Assembly: GCA_021775425.1 (NCBI GenBank)
Contig: JAJFHX010000043.1
Span: forward strand, 1-64,000
Length of the DNA stretch: 64,000 nt
Direction: 5' to 3'
Source: Hyphomicrobiales bacterium
GTDB taxonomy: Bacteria; Pseudomonadota; Alphaproteobacteria; Rhizobiales; HXMU1428-3
Positions 26,905-36,177 of the stretch are shown here, in pieces. The notes under the pieces are model-generated. The model was not told the DNA's origin. It saw only the letters and a list, made by a program, of their open reading frames with translations, and made no database searches. Each line of letters starts with the position of its first letter. Position 1 is the stretch's first letter. The position numbers were made by a program, and so were the translations under genes.

Positions 26905-27690
26905 TTAGTTTTTGATACGTCGGTATGGGTTTAATCTGTTTTTGCGATCAATTTTACGCATTTGATTGGTTTTGCTTCTGAATTCTGGTTCACTTATAAA
27001 GCCATCTTTATTCTCATCTATCAGTAATAGCGCGTTGTTGATCCCTGTCAGATATTCTTCACGCTCAACTCTTTCATTATTATCGATGTCGAAATCCATT
27101 GTGATAGACCGGTTATTTCTGCGCCTGTTGTAGCGTTTGTGATTTTTGTTTTGTTTGATGCTGGCGACAGCTTCATCAAGAGTGATTTGCTTGTCTTTAT
27201 TGGTATCCATCACCAGATCACGGGCGACAAGTTCATTTAATATCTGAATGATCTGCTCTCTGGTTTTGGCAATGAAAACTCTGTTAGAGCGGATGGCGAT
27301 GGCGGCTTTTTTCTGGTGAAATATTTCAAGCTCTGATTTTGTGACCACCAGGTCCTGATCAATATCTTTTCTGAACCATACGGTGAGTGCAGAGGCGAAG
27401 CTGTTTCTACTTCTTTCCTGGTTTTGAATTTCAATATCTTCAGCGGTTATGCCATCGAAACCATAATCTGACTGGTCAAAATATTCTAAAAACTTCTGCC
27501 TGATTGAGGAAAGCGGCGCGAGCTTTGTTTCTCTGCTGCGAACTCTATAATAGCCACCGTTGTTGGCCAGATTTTTTAACACCCAGCTCTCAACTGACGA
27601 TTGACGATTTTCGGCTGATGCCGGGGCTGAATTTATCATAAGGGATAAAATGAAAGCTGATATCAGCAAACTCAATGTTGTGTTTCGCAT
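26905..27690 (-). CDS. Secreted EF-hand calcium-binding protein
   Basis: A signal peptide (residues 1 to about 26, ending A-S-A) is followed by a helical protein with at least four EF-hand loops: D-I-D-Q-D-L-V-V-T-K-S-E, D-T-N-K-D-K-Q-I-T-L-D-E, D-I-D-N-N-E-R-V-E-R-E-E and D-E-N-K-D-G-F-I-S-E-P-E. The last is the best match. A fifth, degenerate loop may lie near residue 80. The C-terminus is basic. It probably binds calcium in the periplasm; its partner is unknown. The gene lies alone between ispG and ispA. Confidence 0.85.
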   Translation of the reverse strand: MRNTTLSLLISAFILSLMINSAPASAENRQSSVESWVLKNLANNGGYYRVRSRETKLAPLSSIRQKFLEYFDQSDYGFDGITAEDIEIQNQERSRNSFASALTVWFRKDIDQDLVVTKSELEIFHQKKAAIAIRSNRVFIAKTREQIIQILNELVARDLVMDTNKDKQITLDEAVASIKQNKNHKRYNRRRNNRSITMDFDIDNNERVEREEYLTGINNALLLIDENKDGFISEPEFRSKTNQMRKIDRKNRLNPYRRIKN

Positions 27691-27817
27691 TACTTCGCTC
27701 CTGAATGACTGGTCATGCTCATGACCCTTTCAGTCTGTCGTCTGTGGCCTGTCTTCTGTGACTAAGGCTTAACTTATTTAGCTTTCATTTTGATAAAAAT
27801 ATATGGGCAACAATATG

Positions 27818-28753
27818 TTAACGGTCGCGTTCGCAGACAAATGTTATAGCCTCACGTAAAGTGTCTGCCTTTTCGCCAAAAGGTTTCAGCGCATAAAGCG
27901 CCCCATCTTTGAGGTTATTTAAAAACAATTCCGCCTTACCAGCGCCAAGCGTTGAGACAAGGGTGGCTTTGCCGACATCAGCATCCTTGCCGGGTGTTTT
28001 GCCAAGGTCCTTAGAGTTGCCGACAACGTCCAAAAGGTCATCTTTTAGCTGAAAGGCCAGGCCAAGCTTTTGTCCATATAGCTTGAGCGCTTCTTTTGAA
28101 GTGTTATCTGCTCCGCCAATGATCGCACCGGCAGATGCCGCAAATGTAATCAACGCGCCGGTTTTTTGTGAATGGATCAACAGGATGTCAGCAAATTGAG
28201 GGTCGTCATTATTTTCAGCTGCCATGTCTCTGATCTGGCCACCGACCATGCCGGCTTTGCCTGCGGCTACGGCCAGCTCATTTATCAATTCTAATTTCAT
28301 TAACCCATTTGAAAGCGTGGCATTGGTCGAAAGAATTTCAAAGGCCATGGTCTGAAGGCTGTCACCGGCGAGTATGGCCGTGGCTTCATCGGTAAATTTC
28401 CAGAGGGTCGGACGACCGCGGCGCAGTTCATCATTGTCCATTGAAGGTAAATCATCATGAATGAGAGAATAACAATGAATGCACTCAATGGCGAGGGCCG
28501 TATCGCGTACAAGCTGTTCATCAGCTTGAAACAGAGCCGCCGTTGCATGAACAAGAAAGGGGCGGAAACGCTTGCCGCCATCCAGGCTGGCATAGCGCAT
28601 GGCTTCTAAGAGGCTTTCAGGTGCTTCATCCCGCTCAGCCAGTTTTGTTTTGAGATCTTTTTCGATCTGACTGGCAGCGTGTTCAAGCTGGGTTTGAAAA
28701 TCTTTCATCATGTTTGGGCAGGTCTCTGTTTTTGTCCATGTGTTTTTGGCCAT
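27818..28753 (-). CDS. ispA: Farnesyl diphosphate synthase (polyprenyl synthetase family)
   Basis: Condenses IPP with DMAPP and GPP to make farnesyl diphosphate, the precursor of undecaprenyl phosphate, quinones and hopanoids. The first Asp-rich motif is L-I-H-D-D-L-P-S-M-D-N-D and the second is L-K-D-D-L-L-D. The family's G-G-K-R-F-R-P start and G-Q motif (V-G-G-Q-I-R-D) are intact. The exact start is uncertain: the ATG at 28753 gives 311 residues, while internal ATGs at 28711 or 28708 would better match family length. No binding site decides between them. Confidence 0.94.
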   Translation of the reverse strand: MAKNTWTKTETCPNMMKDFQTQLEHAASQIEKDLKTKLAERDEAPESLLEAMRYASLDGGKRFRPFLVHATAALFQADEQLVRDTALAIECIHCYSLIHDDLPSMDNDELRRGRPTLWKFTDEATAILAGDSLQTMAFEILSTNATLSNGLMKLELINELAVAAGKAGMVGGQIRDMAAENNDDPQFADILLIHSQKTGALITFAASAGAIIGGADNTSKEALKLYGQKLGLAFQLKDDLLDVVGNSKDLGKTPGKDADVGKATLVSTLGAGKAELFLNNLKDGALYALKPFGEKADTLREAITFVCERDR

Positions 28754-28957
28754 GTGTTTTTTGGTAACTTAACTTATGATCACTTGCTTTTGGTCATGTC
28801 GCTGTTTTGAAACCCTGTCATGAAATGCAAGGCCGCTAAACACAAGGTCTCTGATTTGTCTTTTGAATTATAACTATAATTTATGATGGGCCTTTATGGC
28901 CACTGTTCTATATGATTAAACTAGGGATACAAAGTTTTTTGCCAGTGATGAGTTTGA

Positions 28958-29689
28958 ATGAGAATGATTAGTCAATATCTGCCGCCGCGTTCCATAGATT
29001 TTCTTGGGCGGGGTTTTACCATGGTCTGGTATTTTGGCTCTCGAATTGTGCTTGGTGCGATTGGCTTTGCGTTGATCCTGATGCTGCTGCTCATTTTTTT
29101 CAACCCGCCAATTTCAGCCGAGATGATCCGCCAGAAAATTGAAGGCGGGCCGGTGAACCAGAACTGGGTTGATATTGAAAAGATTTCCCCCCATCTGATC
29201 AGTGCTGTGATTATGTCTGAAGATGCGCGGTTTTGTTTTCACAACGGGGTGGACTGGCGGCAGGTGGAAAAAGCCTGGCAGGAAGCTCTTGAAGGGGCTA
29301 AAAAACCACGCGGTGCCAGCACTATCACCATGCAAACAGCGAAAAATCTGTTTTTATGGTCTGACCGCTCCTATATCAGGAAAGCGATTGAATTGCCGAT
29401 GGCCTATCTGATGAACCTGTTCTGGAGTAAACGGCGTCAGATGGAGATTTATCTTAATATTGTTGAATGGGCGCCTGGGGTTTATGGCGCTGAGGCTGCG
29501 TCCCGTTTTCACTTTAAACGAGCAGCAGAGAAATTAACGACACGACAAGCCGCACAACTGGCGGCAGCCTTGCCAAACCCGATTGAGCGCCGTGCCGGCA
29601 GACCAGGCCCCTATACCCGGCGGATCGCCTCGATTATTCATAAAAGAATGGGGGGGGCTGCGCCCTGGGTTAAATGCGCCGTTAAATGA
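28958..29689 (+). CDS. mtgA: Monofunctional peptidoglycan glycosyltransferase
   Basis: Polymerises lipid II into glycan strands at the inner membrane. A membrane anchor lies at about residues 24-48. The GT51 domain follows, with catalytic Glu in M-S-E-D-A-R-F-C-F-H-N-G, then G-A-S-T-I-T-M-Q-T-A-K-N-L-F-L, and E-I-Y-L-N-I-V-E-W-A-P-G-V-Y-G. At 243 residues it has the usual length. The neighbouring rpmF is the common arrangement in Hyphomicrobiales. It diverges from ispA across a 204-base gap. Confidence 0.96.
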   Translation: MRMISQYLPPRSIDFLGRGFTMVWYFGSRIVLGAIGFALILMLLLIFFNPPISAEMIRQKIEGGPVNQNWVDIEKISPHLISAVIMSEDARFCFHNGVDWRQVEKAWQEALEGAKKPRGASTITMQTAKNLFLWSDRSYIRKAIELPMAYLMNLFWSKRRQMEIYLNIVEWAPGVYGAEAASRFHFKRAAEKLTTRQAAQLAAALPNPIERRAGRPGPYTRRIASIIHKRMGGAAPWVKCAVK

Positions 29690-29999
29690 TCAATTACCGG
29701 ATATATCTAACCGTTCAGGCAATGATTTCAGGTGAGATGGTTTTAGAAACGGTGCTGAAGGTATTTGAGACGGCTTTTTTTAAATTGGCTCTAGCCAAAT
29801 ATCGAAAAGACATGTATATAACGCCGCTTAGCCCTTTTGTTTGCCTTATTGTGCAAATTAGTGAGGGATTTTACCAAGATTTATGATACTTGATAAAAAA
29901 GCCCTTAGAGGCTTTCTATCCGTGCCAGATGTTTGTTAATAATATCAAGCTATTACATGGCAAACCAGATTAATTTTTTTTGAAAGTTTAGAGGCTGTT
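29690..29999. other. Intergenic region before rpmF
   Basis: About 310 AT-rich bases that presumably carry the rpmF promoter. A 66-codon frame (29686-29886) overlaps the mtgA stop and encodes nothing recognisable. I see no clear terminator. Confidence 0.45.
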
Positions 30000-30185
30000 A
30001 TGGCTGTTCCAAAAAGTAAGATCTCGCGCATGAAGCGCGGCAACAGACGTTCTGCTGATGCGTTGAAAAACCCGGCATATGTTGAAGATAAAACATCAGG
30101 TGAGTTGCGCCGTCCGCACCACATTGATTTGAAAACCGGCATGTATCGTGGCCGTCAAATTCTTGATGCCAAAGAAGATTTTTAA
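30000..30185 (+). CDS. rpmF: 50S ribosomal protein L32
   Basis: A structural component of the large ribosomal subunit. The 61 residues match the alphaproteobacterial L32 form, with M-A-V-P-K at the start, a basic R-R-S-A-D-A-L-K region and the conserved [14 protein letters not shown] near the end. The zinc-binding cysteines of some L32 proteins are absent, as usual for this group. Position after mtgA supports the call. Confidence 0.98.
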   Translation: MAVPKSKISRMKRGNRRSADALKNPAYVEDKTSGELRRPHHIDLKTGMYRGRQILDAKEDF

Positions 30186-30383
30186 GCGTCAAATGCTGGT
30201 GGCGTTTGCCTAACTATTTGTTTTATATTATTTTTTGTGCATTCTCTGGCAGGAAAACTGTCTTCAGATATGTCTCTAATTGATGTGTCCTGCTCAAACT
30301 TTTCAGATAAAACTTTGTGTTTGGTGGGAGGAGCGTTTAAAGTTCTTCCCAAATAACACACGTTTTTTGTTTTGGAGTTTGAA

Positions 30384-30800
30384 ATGCTGTTAAACCTGCC
30401 CTGGACGATTGCCTCACTCATAATTTACAACATCATTGCTTTTACCGGCGGTGCCGATGAAACCGGAGATTTTGCCGGTGCTTTCAGCTATGAGCTGTTC
30501 TCTATCGGGTTGATCTCGGGCGGAACATGGACATTTACATTAAGTGATCTTGTGCTGCTTGTTGCGTTTCTGGCTTTGTTTGTCGAAATTATCAAATCTG
30601 CCAGAACATCTGACATCACACTCGTAGATCATTCGCTTTCAGTGCTGGTGTTTATTGTCTGTCTTGTTGAATTTTTAATGTTAAAACAAGCGGCTACCTC
30701 ATTATTCTTCTTCATTTTACTGACAGCACTGATCGATGTTGTGGCCGGATTTTCTGTCACTTTGCGGACAGCACGGCGGGATGTTGGTTTTGGTGGTTAG
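30384..30800 (+). CDS. Small integral membrane protein, paralogue of the next gene
   Basis: A 138-residue protein with about four membrane segments. It is clearly related to the protein at 30989-31435: both share L-P-W near the start, Y-N-I-I, T-W-[ST]-F-T-L, L-V-D-H-[SG]-L-S, A-A-T-S and V-[IV]-A-G-F-S-V-T, and both end in an A-R-R-D tail. GGAG lies six bases before the ATG at 30384; an in-frame TTG at 30372 is unlikely. Conserved His and Asp in the L-V-D-H motif lie at the membrane edge. I do not recognise a named family and assign no function. Confidence 0.82.
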   Translation: MLLNLPWTIASLIIYNIIAFTGGADETGDFAGAFSYELFSIGLISGGTWTFTLSDLVLLVAFLALFVEIIKSARTSDITLVDHSLSVLVFIVCLVEFLMLKQAATSLFFFILLTALIDVVAGFSVTLRTARRDVGFGG

Positions 30801-30988
30801 GGTCTTTTTTTGGCTCTATCGGCGTGTTTTTGTTCAATAAAAGCTAAATGGTCATATTAATTACTTTTATTTGGCTTTATATATTGGCTGGAACTACAAT
30901 AGTGGCTCGCGCATTGTGAACTTAGCTCATCAGACTGCGCAACGAGCTGGATAATAATAAACGGTGATTATATAGGAGTGGCCCCGTC

Positions 30989-31435
30989 ATGATTTTGAGT
31001 TTACCCTGGTTATTGGTTTCGGTGATTGTCTATAACATCATCGTCTTTATTTTTGGCCCTGACAAAGCAGACGCCGCCGGCAATTTCGACCCCTCTGTGG
31101 TGTTTAATGAAGTGCTGTTTCAACTGCCGATGTTATCTGGTGCGACATGGAGCTTCACGCTTGGCAATCTGATGGTGATTTTCTCACTCATTCTGTTGTT
31201 TATGGAAATTTTAAAAGCAACACGTACCGGCGGTAACAGCCTGGTTGATCATGGTCTTTCGACCCTTGTTTTTGTGATTTGTCTTATTGAGTTTCTGGTT
31301 GTTAAAGAAGCAGCGACATCAGTGTTCTTTATCATCATGATTATCTGTCTGATTGATGTGATTGCCGGTTTCTCAGTGACCATCAGGGCTGCAAGGCGCG
31401 ACCTGAATGTGGGCGCTGGCTTGCCAACACATTAA
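30989..31435 (+). CDS. Small integral membrane protein, paralogue of the preceding gene
   Basis: A 148-residue protein with the same layout as the preceding gene product: N-terminal membrane helix, polar loop of about 30 residues, three further hydrophobic helices and an A-A-R-R-D C-terminal cytoplasmic end. The loop differs most between the two copies and the membrane parts least. GGAG lies 9-10 bases before the ATG. A strong terminator follows 36 bases after the stop. The pair probably arose by tandem duplication and may form a hetero-oligomer; function is unknown. Confidence 0.85.
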   Translation: MILSLPWLLVSVIVYNIIVFIFGPDKADAAGNFDPSVVFNEVLFQLPMLSGATWSFTLGNLMVIFSLILLFMEILKATRTGGNSLVDHGLSTLVFVICLIEFLVVKEAATSVFFIIMIICLIDVIAGFSVTIRAARRDLNVGAGLPTH

Positions 31436-31471
31436 TCTGTTATCGCAATTCAAAGCTTAGAATTTTTGATG

Positions 31472-31501
31472 AAGGCACCCTTTTGCAGGGTGCCTTTTTT
31501 G
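31472..31501 (+). terminator. Rho-independent terminator after the paralogous membrane genes
   Basis: AAGGCACCC (31472-31480) pairs with GGGTGCCTT (31488-31496), with a seven-base loop and a T-run after the stem. It lies between the plus-strand pair and the minus-strand gene ending at 31510. Confidence 0.88.
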
Positions 31502-31509
31502 TTAATGGG

Positions 31510-31845
31510 TCAGATAGAACGTATCATCTGGTTAACCGGATATTGCCAGTCAAGATGGGTTTCCAGAGTTTGCTGATAGGCTTTGAGGTGGTTTTTTTTT
31601 CTATTGTCTCTGGAATTGCTGGCAGTTTTTTTATCTTTCAACGGTTTTTTTGTTGAAGGCTCAGTCAGCAGTACTGGCGTCATCACTGGTGTAAACAGCT
31701 GAGAAGACTGTCTGTTTCCTTGTGCTCTGCGATCCTGGTGACGTCTGTCTCTGCGGTCCCTTGCAACAGAACTGTTTAACCGGCGATCAAAAGCTGAATA
31801 ATGACCGTTTTGAGTGTATTCTATTTGTTTAAGGTTCGAGATCAT
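31510..31845 (-). CDS. Small basic hypothetical protein
   Basis: A 111-residue protein, strongly basic, with a D-R-R-D-R-R-H-Q-D-R-R stretch near residue 32, a Pro/Thr-rich middle and a Lys-rich segment. No signal peptide, membrane helix or known domain is visible, and no clear ribosome binding site precedes the ATG. It is convergent with the membrane pair and lies just beyond their terminator. It looks like a disordered nucleic-acid-binding or regulatory protein, but that is a guess. Confidence 0.5.
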   Translation of the reverse strand: MISNLKQIEYTQNGHYSAFDRRLNSSVARDRRDRRHQDRRAQGNRQSSQLFTPVMTPVLLTEPSTKKPLKDKKTASNSRDNRKKNHLKAYQQTLETHLDWQYPVNQMIRSI

Positions 31846-32183
31846 CTGACTACACCATCGTTTTCTGTTTTAAAATGGGACAGACAGGCCTTTTTGATAC
31901 GTCATTTGTTTAACTTTGCCTGTTTTCAACCCTGTTAAGTAGAAAATAGCAAGTGCTGTACCAGATGGTTTTTTTACTTTTGGCAAGTCAGAATTCAGCT
32001 CAGCGCGGTTAATGGTTGGTCGTCTCTTTTGTCTCTGCTTCTAGCTTTCATGCATCTCATTTGCCTAAATTAACTAAGAAACAACATTAATTTGATAGGG
32101 TTTGTGCTAGTCCGGTTTTTGTATGTGGGCATCTTTGGTGAGATGCAACGGCCCGGTTAATGATTATTTGATGGGATGAGCTA
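31846..32183. other. Divergent intergenic region upstream of the GGDEF-EAL gene
   Basis: About 340 bases, T-rich, between the divergent small basic gene and the GGDEF-EAL gene. Promoters for both are expected here, but I see no convincing boxes or hairpins. Confidence 0.4.
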
Positions 32184-33764
32184 TTGTCAGATGAGCACAA
32201 AAATGATGGACAGGTTTTTTTATCTGTAAAGGAAGGTAGAAGCGCTTTGGAAGAGACCGGGGTTCCGCCTCGAAGCAATGCGTCCACACCGCCCCCATTT
32301 GTGCCTGAAAGACAAATGCCAGGATCTGACAATCGGGCACCACTTGCTATTTCCACCTCTGAATTAACTTCAAAACAGATGGATACTTTAGATGACCTGT
32401 TGGATAATGAGAGCGAGTGTATCGAGACTGAACGCCTTAAATTTTTAAGCGAGCATGACGAATTAACGGGCCAAAAAAATCGCCTGAAACTGCATGAAGC
32501 GCTGGAAGACCAGATTGTCTGGGCGAAAAAAAACAATCAATTCAGTTCATTTATTATGGCAGCGATCGATAACCTTTCTCTCATTAATGATACGTTCGGC
32601 TATCAGCTCGGAGATGAAGTGATTGCGGCTGTTGCTATTAAACTGGCTGGCGCTCTGCGCAAGCATGATGTGATCGGCAGATATTCCGCCAATAAATTCG
32701 GGCTTATTTTACCCCGCTGCGGTCCTGATGCACTTCATAGCACTTCGACCCGATTAATAAATTCAATTGCTGATGAACCTGTTCGTACATCCAAGGGGAT
32801 CATCCCGGTGACGATTTCTATTGGCGGTGTGGTGTTGCCGCAATTTGCCAATAATGCGCAGGATGCCGTATCCCACTCACTTGAAGCGCTTGATAAGGCA
32901 AAGAAAAAAGCCGCCAATGGCTATGTGATTTATGAGCATTCTTCTGAGCGCGAAGCGCACCGCAAACGTAACCTGCAAATTGCTGATGAGGTTCTGAACG
33001 CTTTAAACAGCAAGAGAATGCATCTTTCGCTGCAGCCGATTGTCTGCGCCAAGACGCATCAACCTGTACACCATGAATGCTTGCTGGTGATGGAATGCAA
33101 TGATGGTGAAATGATTTCCGCCGGAGAATTTTTACCGATTGCTGAAAAGCTGGGTCTTTGCCGGCTGATTGATTACCGCACGCTTGAATTGACGATTGAT
33201 CTGTTGAAACAGGATCCGTCTTTGCATCTTGCGCTGAATGTTTCAAGCCTGACGACTGCTGATTCTAACTGGCTGATTGTGATGCGGGCTTATGCCGGGC
33301 GTGATCGTTCTGTGATGGAGCGGTTGATGGTTGAAATTACCGAAACCGTTTCGATTAATGATCTTGAAGAAACAGCAAGTTTCGTTTCCAGCCTTCGTGA
33401 CCTTGGCTGCTCTGTTGCGATTGATGATTTTGGTGCCGGTTATTCATCCTATAAGAATTTGAGATTTCTTGATGTGGATCTGGTGAAGATTGATGGCGCT
33501 TTTATCAGAGAAGTGCTGACCTCAAAAGCTGACCAGATCTTTGTTGGTTCGTTGATTGATTTAGCCAAAGCTTTTGATATGAAGATTGTTGCCGAGTGGG
33601 TTGATGATGAGGAGACGGCGACTTATCTCAGAGATGCCGGGGTTGACTATCTGCAAGGTTTCAAATTTGGCAAACCCGAGATTGTTCAGATCAGCAAAGA
33701 AAAAAAGCCGGGTGAAGACATCGCCTATGTTGATGGGTTGTCTGAATCAAAAGAGGCAAGTTAA
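32184..33764 (+). CDS. Soluble GGDEF-EAL protein with degenerate GGDEF, probable c-di-GMP phosphodiesterase
   Basis: A 526-residue protein without membrane segments. A disordered N-terminus (about 1-80) leads to a GGDEF domain, where the signature is degenerate (S-A-N-K-F), so cyclase activity is probably lost; it may bind GTP or regulate the EAL part. The EAL domain has E-C-L for the signature, L-N-V-S-S-L, E-I-T-E, I-D-D-F-G-A-G-Y-S-S, K-I-D-G-A-F and E-W-V-D, so catalytic metal ligands look mostly kept. The start is TTG at 32184 with GGATGAG upstream; no ATG lies close by. It is the second c-di-GMP protein of the window, and motility genes lie nearby. Confidence 0.88.
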   Translation: MSDEHKNDGQVFLSVKEGRSALEETGVPPRSNASTPPPFVPERQMPGSDNRAPLAISTSELTSKQMDTLDDLLDNESECIETERLKFLSEHDELTGQKNRLKLHEALEDQIVWAKKNNQFSSFIMAAIDNLSLINDTFGYQLGDEVIAAVAIKLAGALRKHDVIGRYSANKFGLILPRCGPDALHSTSTRLINSIADEPVRTSKGIIPVTISIGGVVLPQFANNAQDAVSHSLEALDKAKKKAANGYVIYEHSSEREAHRKRNLQIADEVLNALNSKRMHLSLQPIVCAKTHQPVHHECLLVMECNDGEMISAGEFLPIAEKLGLCRLIDYRTLELTIDLLKQDPSLHLALNVSSLTTADSNWLIVMRAYAGRDRSVMERLMVEITETVSINDLEETASFVSSLRDLGCSVAIDDFGAGYSSYKNLRFLDVDLVKIDGAFIREVLTSKADQIFVGSLIDLAKAFDMKIVAEWVDDEETATYLRDAGVDYLQGFKFGKPEIVQISKEKKPGEDIAYVDGLSESKEAS

Positions 33765-33841
33765 GCCCAAGGTGCTGTAGGCGGGCAGTTCAGAAACTGG
33801 CGCTAAAAGCAACTGCGATTGCTACCACTGAATTGACGGGT

Positions 33842-34210
33842 TTATGCGGAGGCTGTCGCGACTGATTGTTCCGCATTTTTTTTGGCTTTAATAGCGGCTT
33901 CAAATTCAGCATCAACTTCACCTTTGAGCCATAACCAAAGCATTTTAAAATTATAGACAAATGACAATAGCGGGCGCTTAAACGCAGCCGGTTGGTTATG
34001 CTCTATCGTGAAGTGTCCAAACCAGGCCAGGCCATATGCGAGCAGCAGACCAACAAGCATCAAAAGTGGCTCTAAGGTAATTGCACTTGCGAGAAACATA
34101 CCGATGCCAAGTAATGTGCCGGCATAGTGGAGATTTCGTGTTCGCTCATCAAGGTGAGCTCTCAGATATGCGTACCAGATTTCATTTTCTTTGTTTTGGG
34201 TGTCACTCAT
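33842..34210 (-). CDS. Mpo1-like (DUF962) membrane protein
   Basis: A 122-residue protein of the DUF962/Mpo1 family. The yeast member is an iron-dependent dioxygenase acting on 2-hydroxy fatty acids in the membrane. Visible landmarks are N-L-H-Y-A-G-T-L-L-G, two central membrane helices, and G-H-F-T-I-E-H-N-Q-P-A-A-F-K-R-P-L with the expected His and Glu residues. The Ala-rich C-terminus is probably disordered. Function in bacteria is inferred from the family only. Confidence 0.8.
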   Translation of the reverse strand: MSDTQNKENEIWYAYLRAHLDERTRNLHYAGTLLGIGMFLASAITLEPLLMLVGLLLAYGLAWFGHFTIEHNQPAAFKRPLLSFVYNFKMLWLWLKGEVDAEFEAAIKAKKNAEQSVATASA

Positions 34211-34391
34211 AATTACTGCCCTTTTGAATCTTTAACTACGTAACTTATGTGTTGGTGGTGTTGGTTAGTGTTCTAATCCGTTCTCTGAAGCTGTGCAAAT
34301 TTATTAACTATCGTTGTTAATTTTTTGTCTGAATTATAAAAAAATGACCAACTCTCATACAATTGTAACCTCTGTTTGTTACACTTATAGC

Positions 34392-34694
34392 ATGAAACAA
34401 TCGTCTTACATCAGTTTTTTCATTATTTTACAAATGCTTATTGGCTTTGGCATTGTGCCTATTTTTGTGCTTGATGCTTTACTGGGCTACAAGGCGGTGA
34501 TTGTCTTTCATATGACCTCACTGCTGATCATAACCGTTTATGGTTTGCGTTTGTGGCTCAATGAACCAAAATGCGCAAAACGTAAATCTCAACCACAGTA
34601 TAATACGGCAGCCGTTAATGCGCTTGGATTTGGGCTGGTGTTTGCCTTTATCATGGCTGAGATTGTGGCGGTTGTTCTTGTTTCTGAAATCTAG
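34392..34694 (+). CDS. Small hypothetical membrane protein
   Basis: About 100 residues with three hydrophobic helices separated by a short basic loop (E-P-K-C-A-K-R-K). No family is recognised. The frame is open back to 34314; I prefer the ATG at 34392 because it begins just before the first membrane helix, but no good ribosome binding site distinguishes the options. Monocistronic, between an Mpo1-like gene and asd. The gap 34695-34954 holds no clear gene. Confidence 0.55.
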   Translation: MKQSSYISFFIILQMLIGFGIVPIFVLDALLGYKAVIVFHMTSLLIITVYGLRLWLNEPKCAKRKSQPQYNTAAVNALGFGLVFAFIMAEIVAVVLVSEI

Positions 34695-34954
34695 AATTCT
34701 TTGGCCCGGCCTGACTTGCGCAAATTCGTTCACAGTCCAGCCCGGCATTGAGCCGCCCGTCCTTAAATAATACTTCTAAATCGAAGAGTTTTTTTAGCTC
34801 TTTTTTGAGCAACCATTGTGACTTTTCGCACTTCGGTGATGAGTTATTCAGGGTAAAAGATTATGGACAATCAGATGTAATAAGATTATGACTGACTGTC
34901 TGAATGTAGTTATAAGCGGTTTCCGCTTCCTCCAAATGATAGAGACTTTGTAAA

Positions 34955-35980
34955 ATGGGATATAATGTCGCCATTGTCGGTGCCACAGGAAATGTGGGCC
35001 GGGAAATGCTGAATATTTTAGATGAACGCCAGTTTCCTGTTGATCAGGTGTTTGCCATTGCTTCTCGTCGCTCGCTTGGGCGCGAAGTGAGCTTTGGTGA
35101 TAAAACACTGAAGTGCCATGATCTGGAACAGTTCGATTTTTCACAATGTGATTTTGCCCTGCTTTCCGCAGGTGGAACAATTTCAAAAGAGTGGGCGCCT
35201 AAGATCGCCAAAACGGGCTGTGTTGTCATCGATAACTCCTCGGCATGGCGGTATGACATGGATGTGCCGCTGGTTGTGCCTGAAGTGAATGCGCATGATC
35301 TGGATAAGTTCGCGAAAAAGAACATTGTTGCCAACCCGAATTGTTCAACTGCGCAACTGGTTGTGGCTCTTAAACCCTTGCATGATGCGGCGACCATTAA
35401 GAGGGTTGTTGTTTCAACTTACCAGTCTGTTTCTGGCGGCGGTAAAGAAGCTATGGATGAGCTTTGGCAGCAGACCAAGGGCATCTTTGTAACTGACCCG
35501 CCAACACCGGTGAACTTTACCAAGCAGATCGCGTTTAACGTCATTCCGCATATTGATGTGTTTATGGATGATGGTTACACGAAAGAAGAATGGAAGCTGA
35601 TGGTTGAGACCAAGAAAATTCTCGACCCGAAAATCAAGCTGACAGCGACGGCTGTGCGTGTGCCTGTTTTTGTTGGCCACTCTGAAGCGGTGAATATTGA
35701 ATTTGAAAAGCCATTATCGCCTGAGGAGGCCCGCAAAATTCTCAGAGAAGCGCCTGGCATTATGGTGGTTGATAAGCGGGAAGATGGTGGCTATGTCACG
35801 CCTGTTGAATGTGCGGGTGATTTTGCGACCTTTGTCTCACGTATCAGGGCTGATTCAACGATAGATAACGGTTTGTCTCTATGGGTTGTTTCTGACAATC
35901 TTCGCAAAGGGGCGGCGCTGAATACAGTTCAAATTGCTGAATCAATGATCAACCGGAAACTGGTCAAGGAAGCTGCCTGA
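34955..35980 (+). CDS. asd: Aspartate-semialdehyde dehydrogenase
   Basis: Reduces aspartyl phosphate to aspartate semialdehyde, the branch point to lysine/diaminopimelate, threonine and methionine. Its 341 residues show the NADP-binding G-A-T-G-N-V-G near the start, the catalytic Cys in N-P-N-C-S-T (residue 130), and Q-S-V-S-G-G-G-K-E-A. The thrB gene of the same pathway lies 7 kb downstream on the other strand. A strong terminator follows the stop. Confidence 0.98.
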   Translation: MGYNVAIVGATGNVGREMLNILDERQFPVDQVFAIASRRSLGREVSFGDKTLKCHDLEQFDFSQCDFALLSAGGTISKEWAPKIAKTGCVVIDNSSAWRYDMDVPLVVPEVNAHDLDKFAKKNIVANPNCSTAQLVVALKPLHDAATIKRVVVSTYQSVSGGGKEAMDELWQQTKGIFVTDPPTPVNFTKQIAFNVIPHIDVFMDDGYTKEEWKLMVETKKILDPKIKLTATAVRVPVFVGHSEAVNIEFEKPLSPEEARKILREAPGIMVVDKREDGGYVTPVECAGDFATFVSRIRADSTIDNGLSLWVVSDNLRKGAALNTVQIAESMINRKLVKEAA

Positions 35981-36022
35981 ACCAGGCTTACCCAGAACCA
36001 TTGATTTTTATTTTGACAATGA

Positions 36023-36051
36023 GAGGCCCGCTGTTGCGGGCCTCTTTTTTT
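36023..36051 (+). terminator. Rho-independent terminator of asd
   Basis: GAGGCCCG (36023-36030) pairs with CGGGCCTC (36037-36044) over a six-base loop, and T7 follows. It lies 43 bases beyond the asd stop. Confidence 0.92.
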
Positions 36052-36096
36052 GGGGAGATCAATATATGGTATCGGGCGCTCTCCGATTTTGGGCCA

Positions 36097-36130
36097 TAAA
36101 AAAACGGGCCCTTTTTTCAATGGGCCCGTT
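36097..36130 (-). terminator. Rho-independent terminator of the flagellin gene
   Basis: AACGGGCCC (36103-36111) pairs with GGGCCCGTT (36122-36130). The A7 run at 36097-36103 gives a U-tract on the minus strand. It lies 48 bases past the flagellin stop. Confidence 0.92.
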
Positions 36131-36177
36131 AGTCGATAGAACTGTTTTTATTATTCTATCTTAGCTCTTCTTTATAA

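Noticed and set aside
29686..29886. A 66-codon gene overlapping the mtgA stop
   Set aside because: The overlap looks like coupling, but the product is featureless and no family is known; it more likely is the rpmF leader region.
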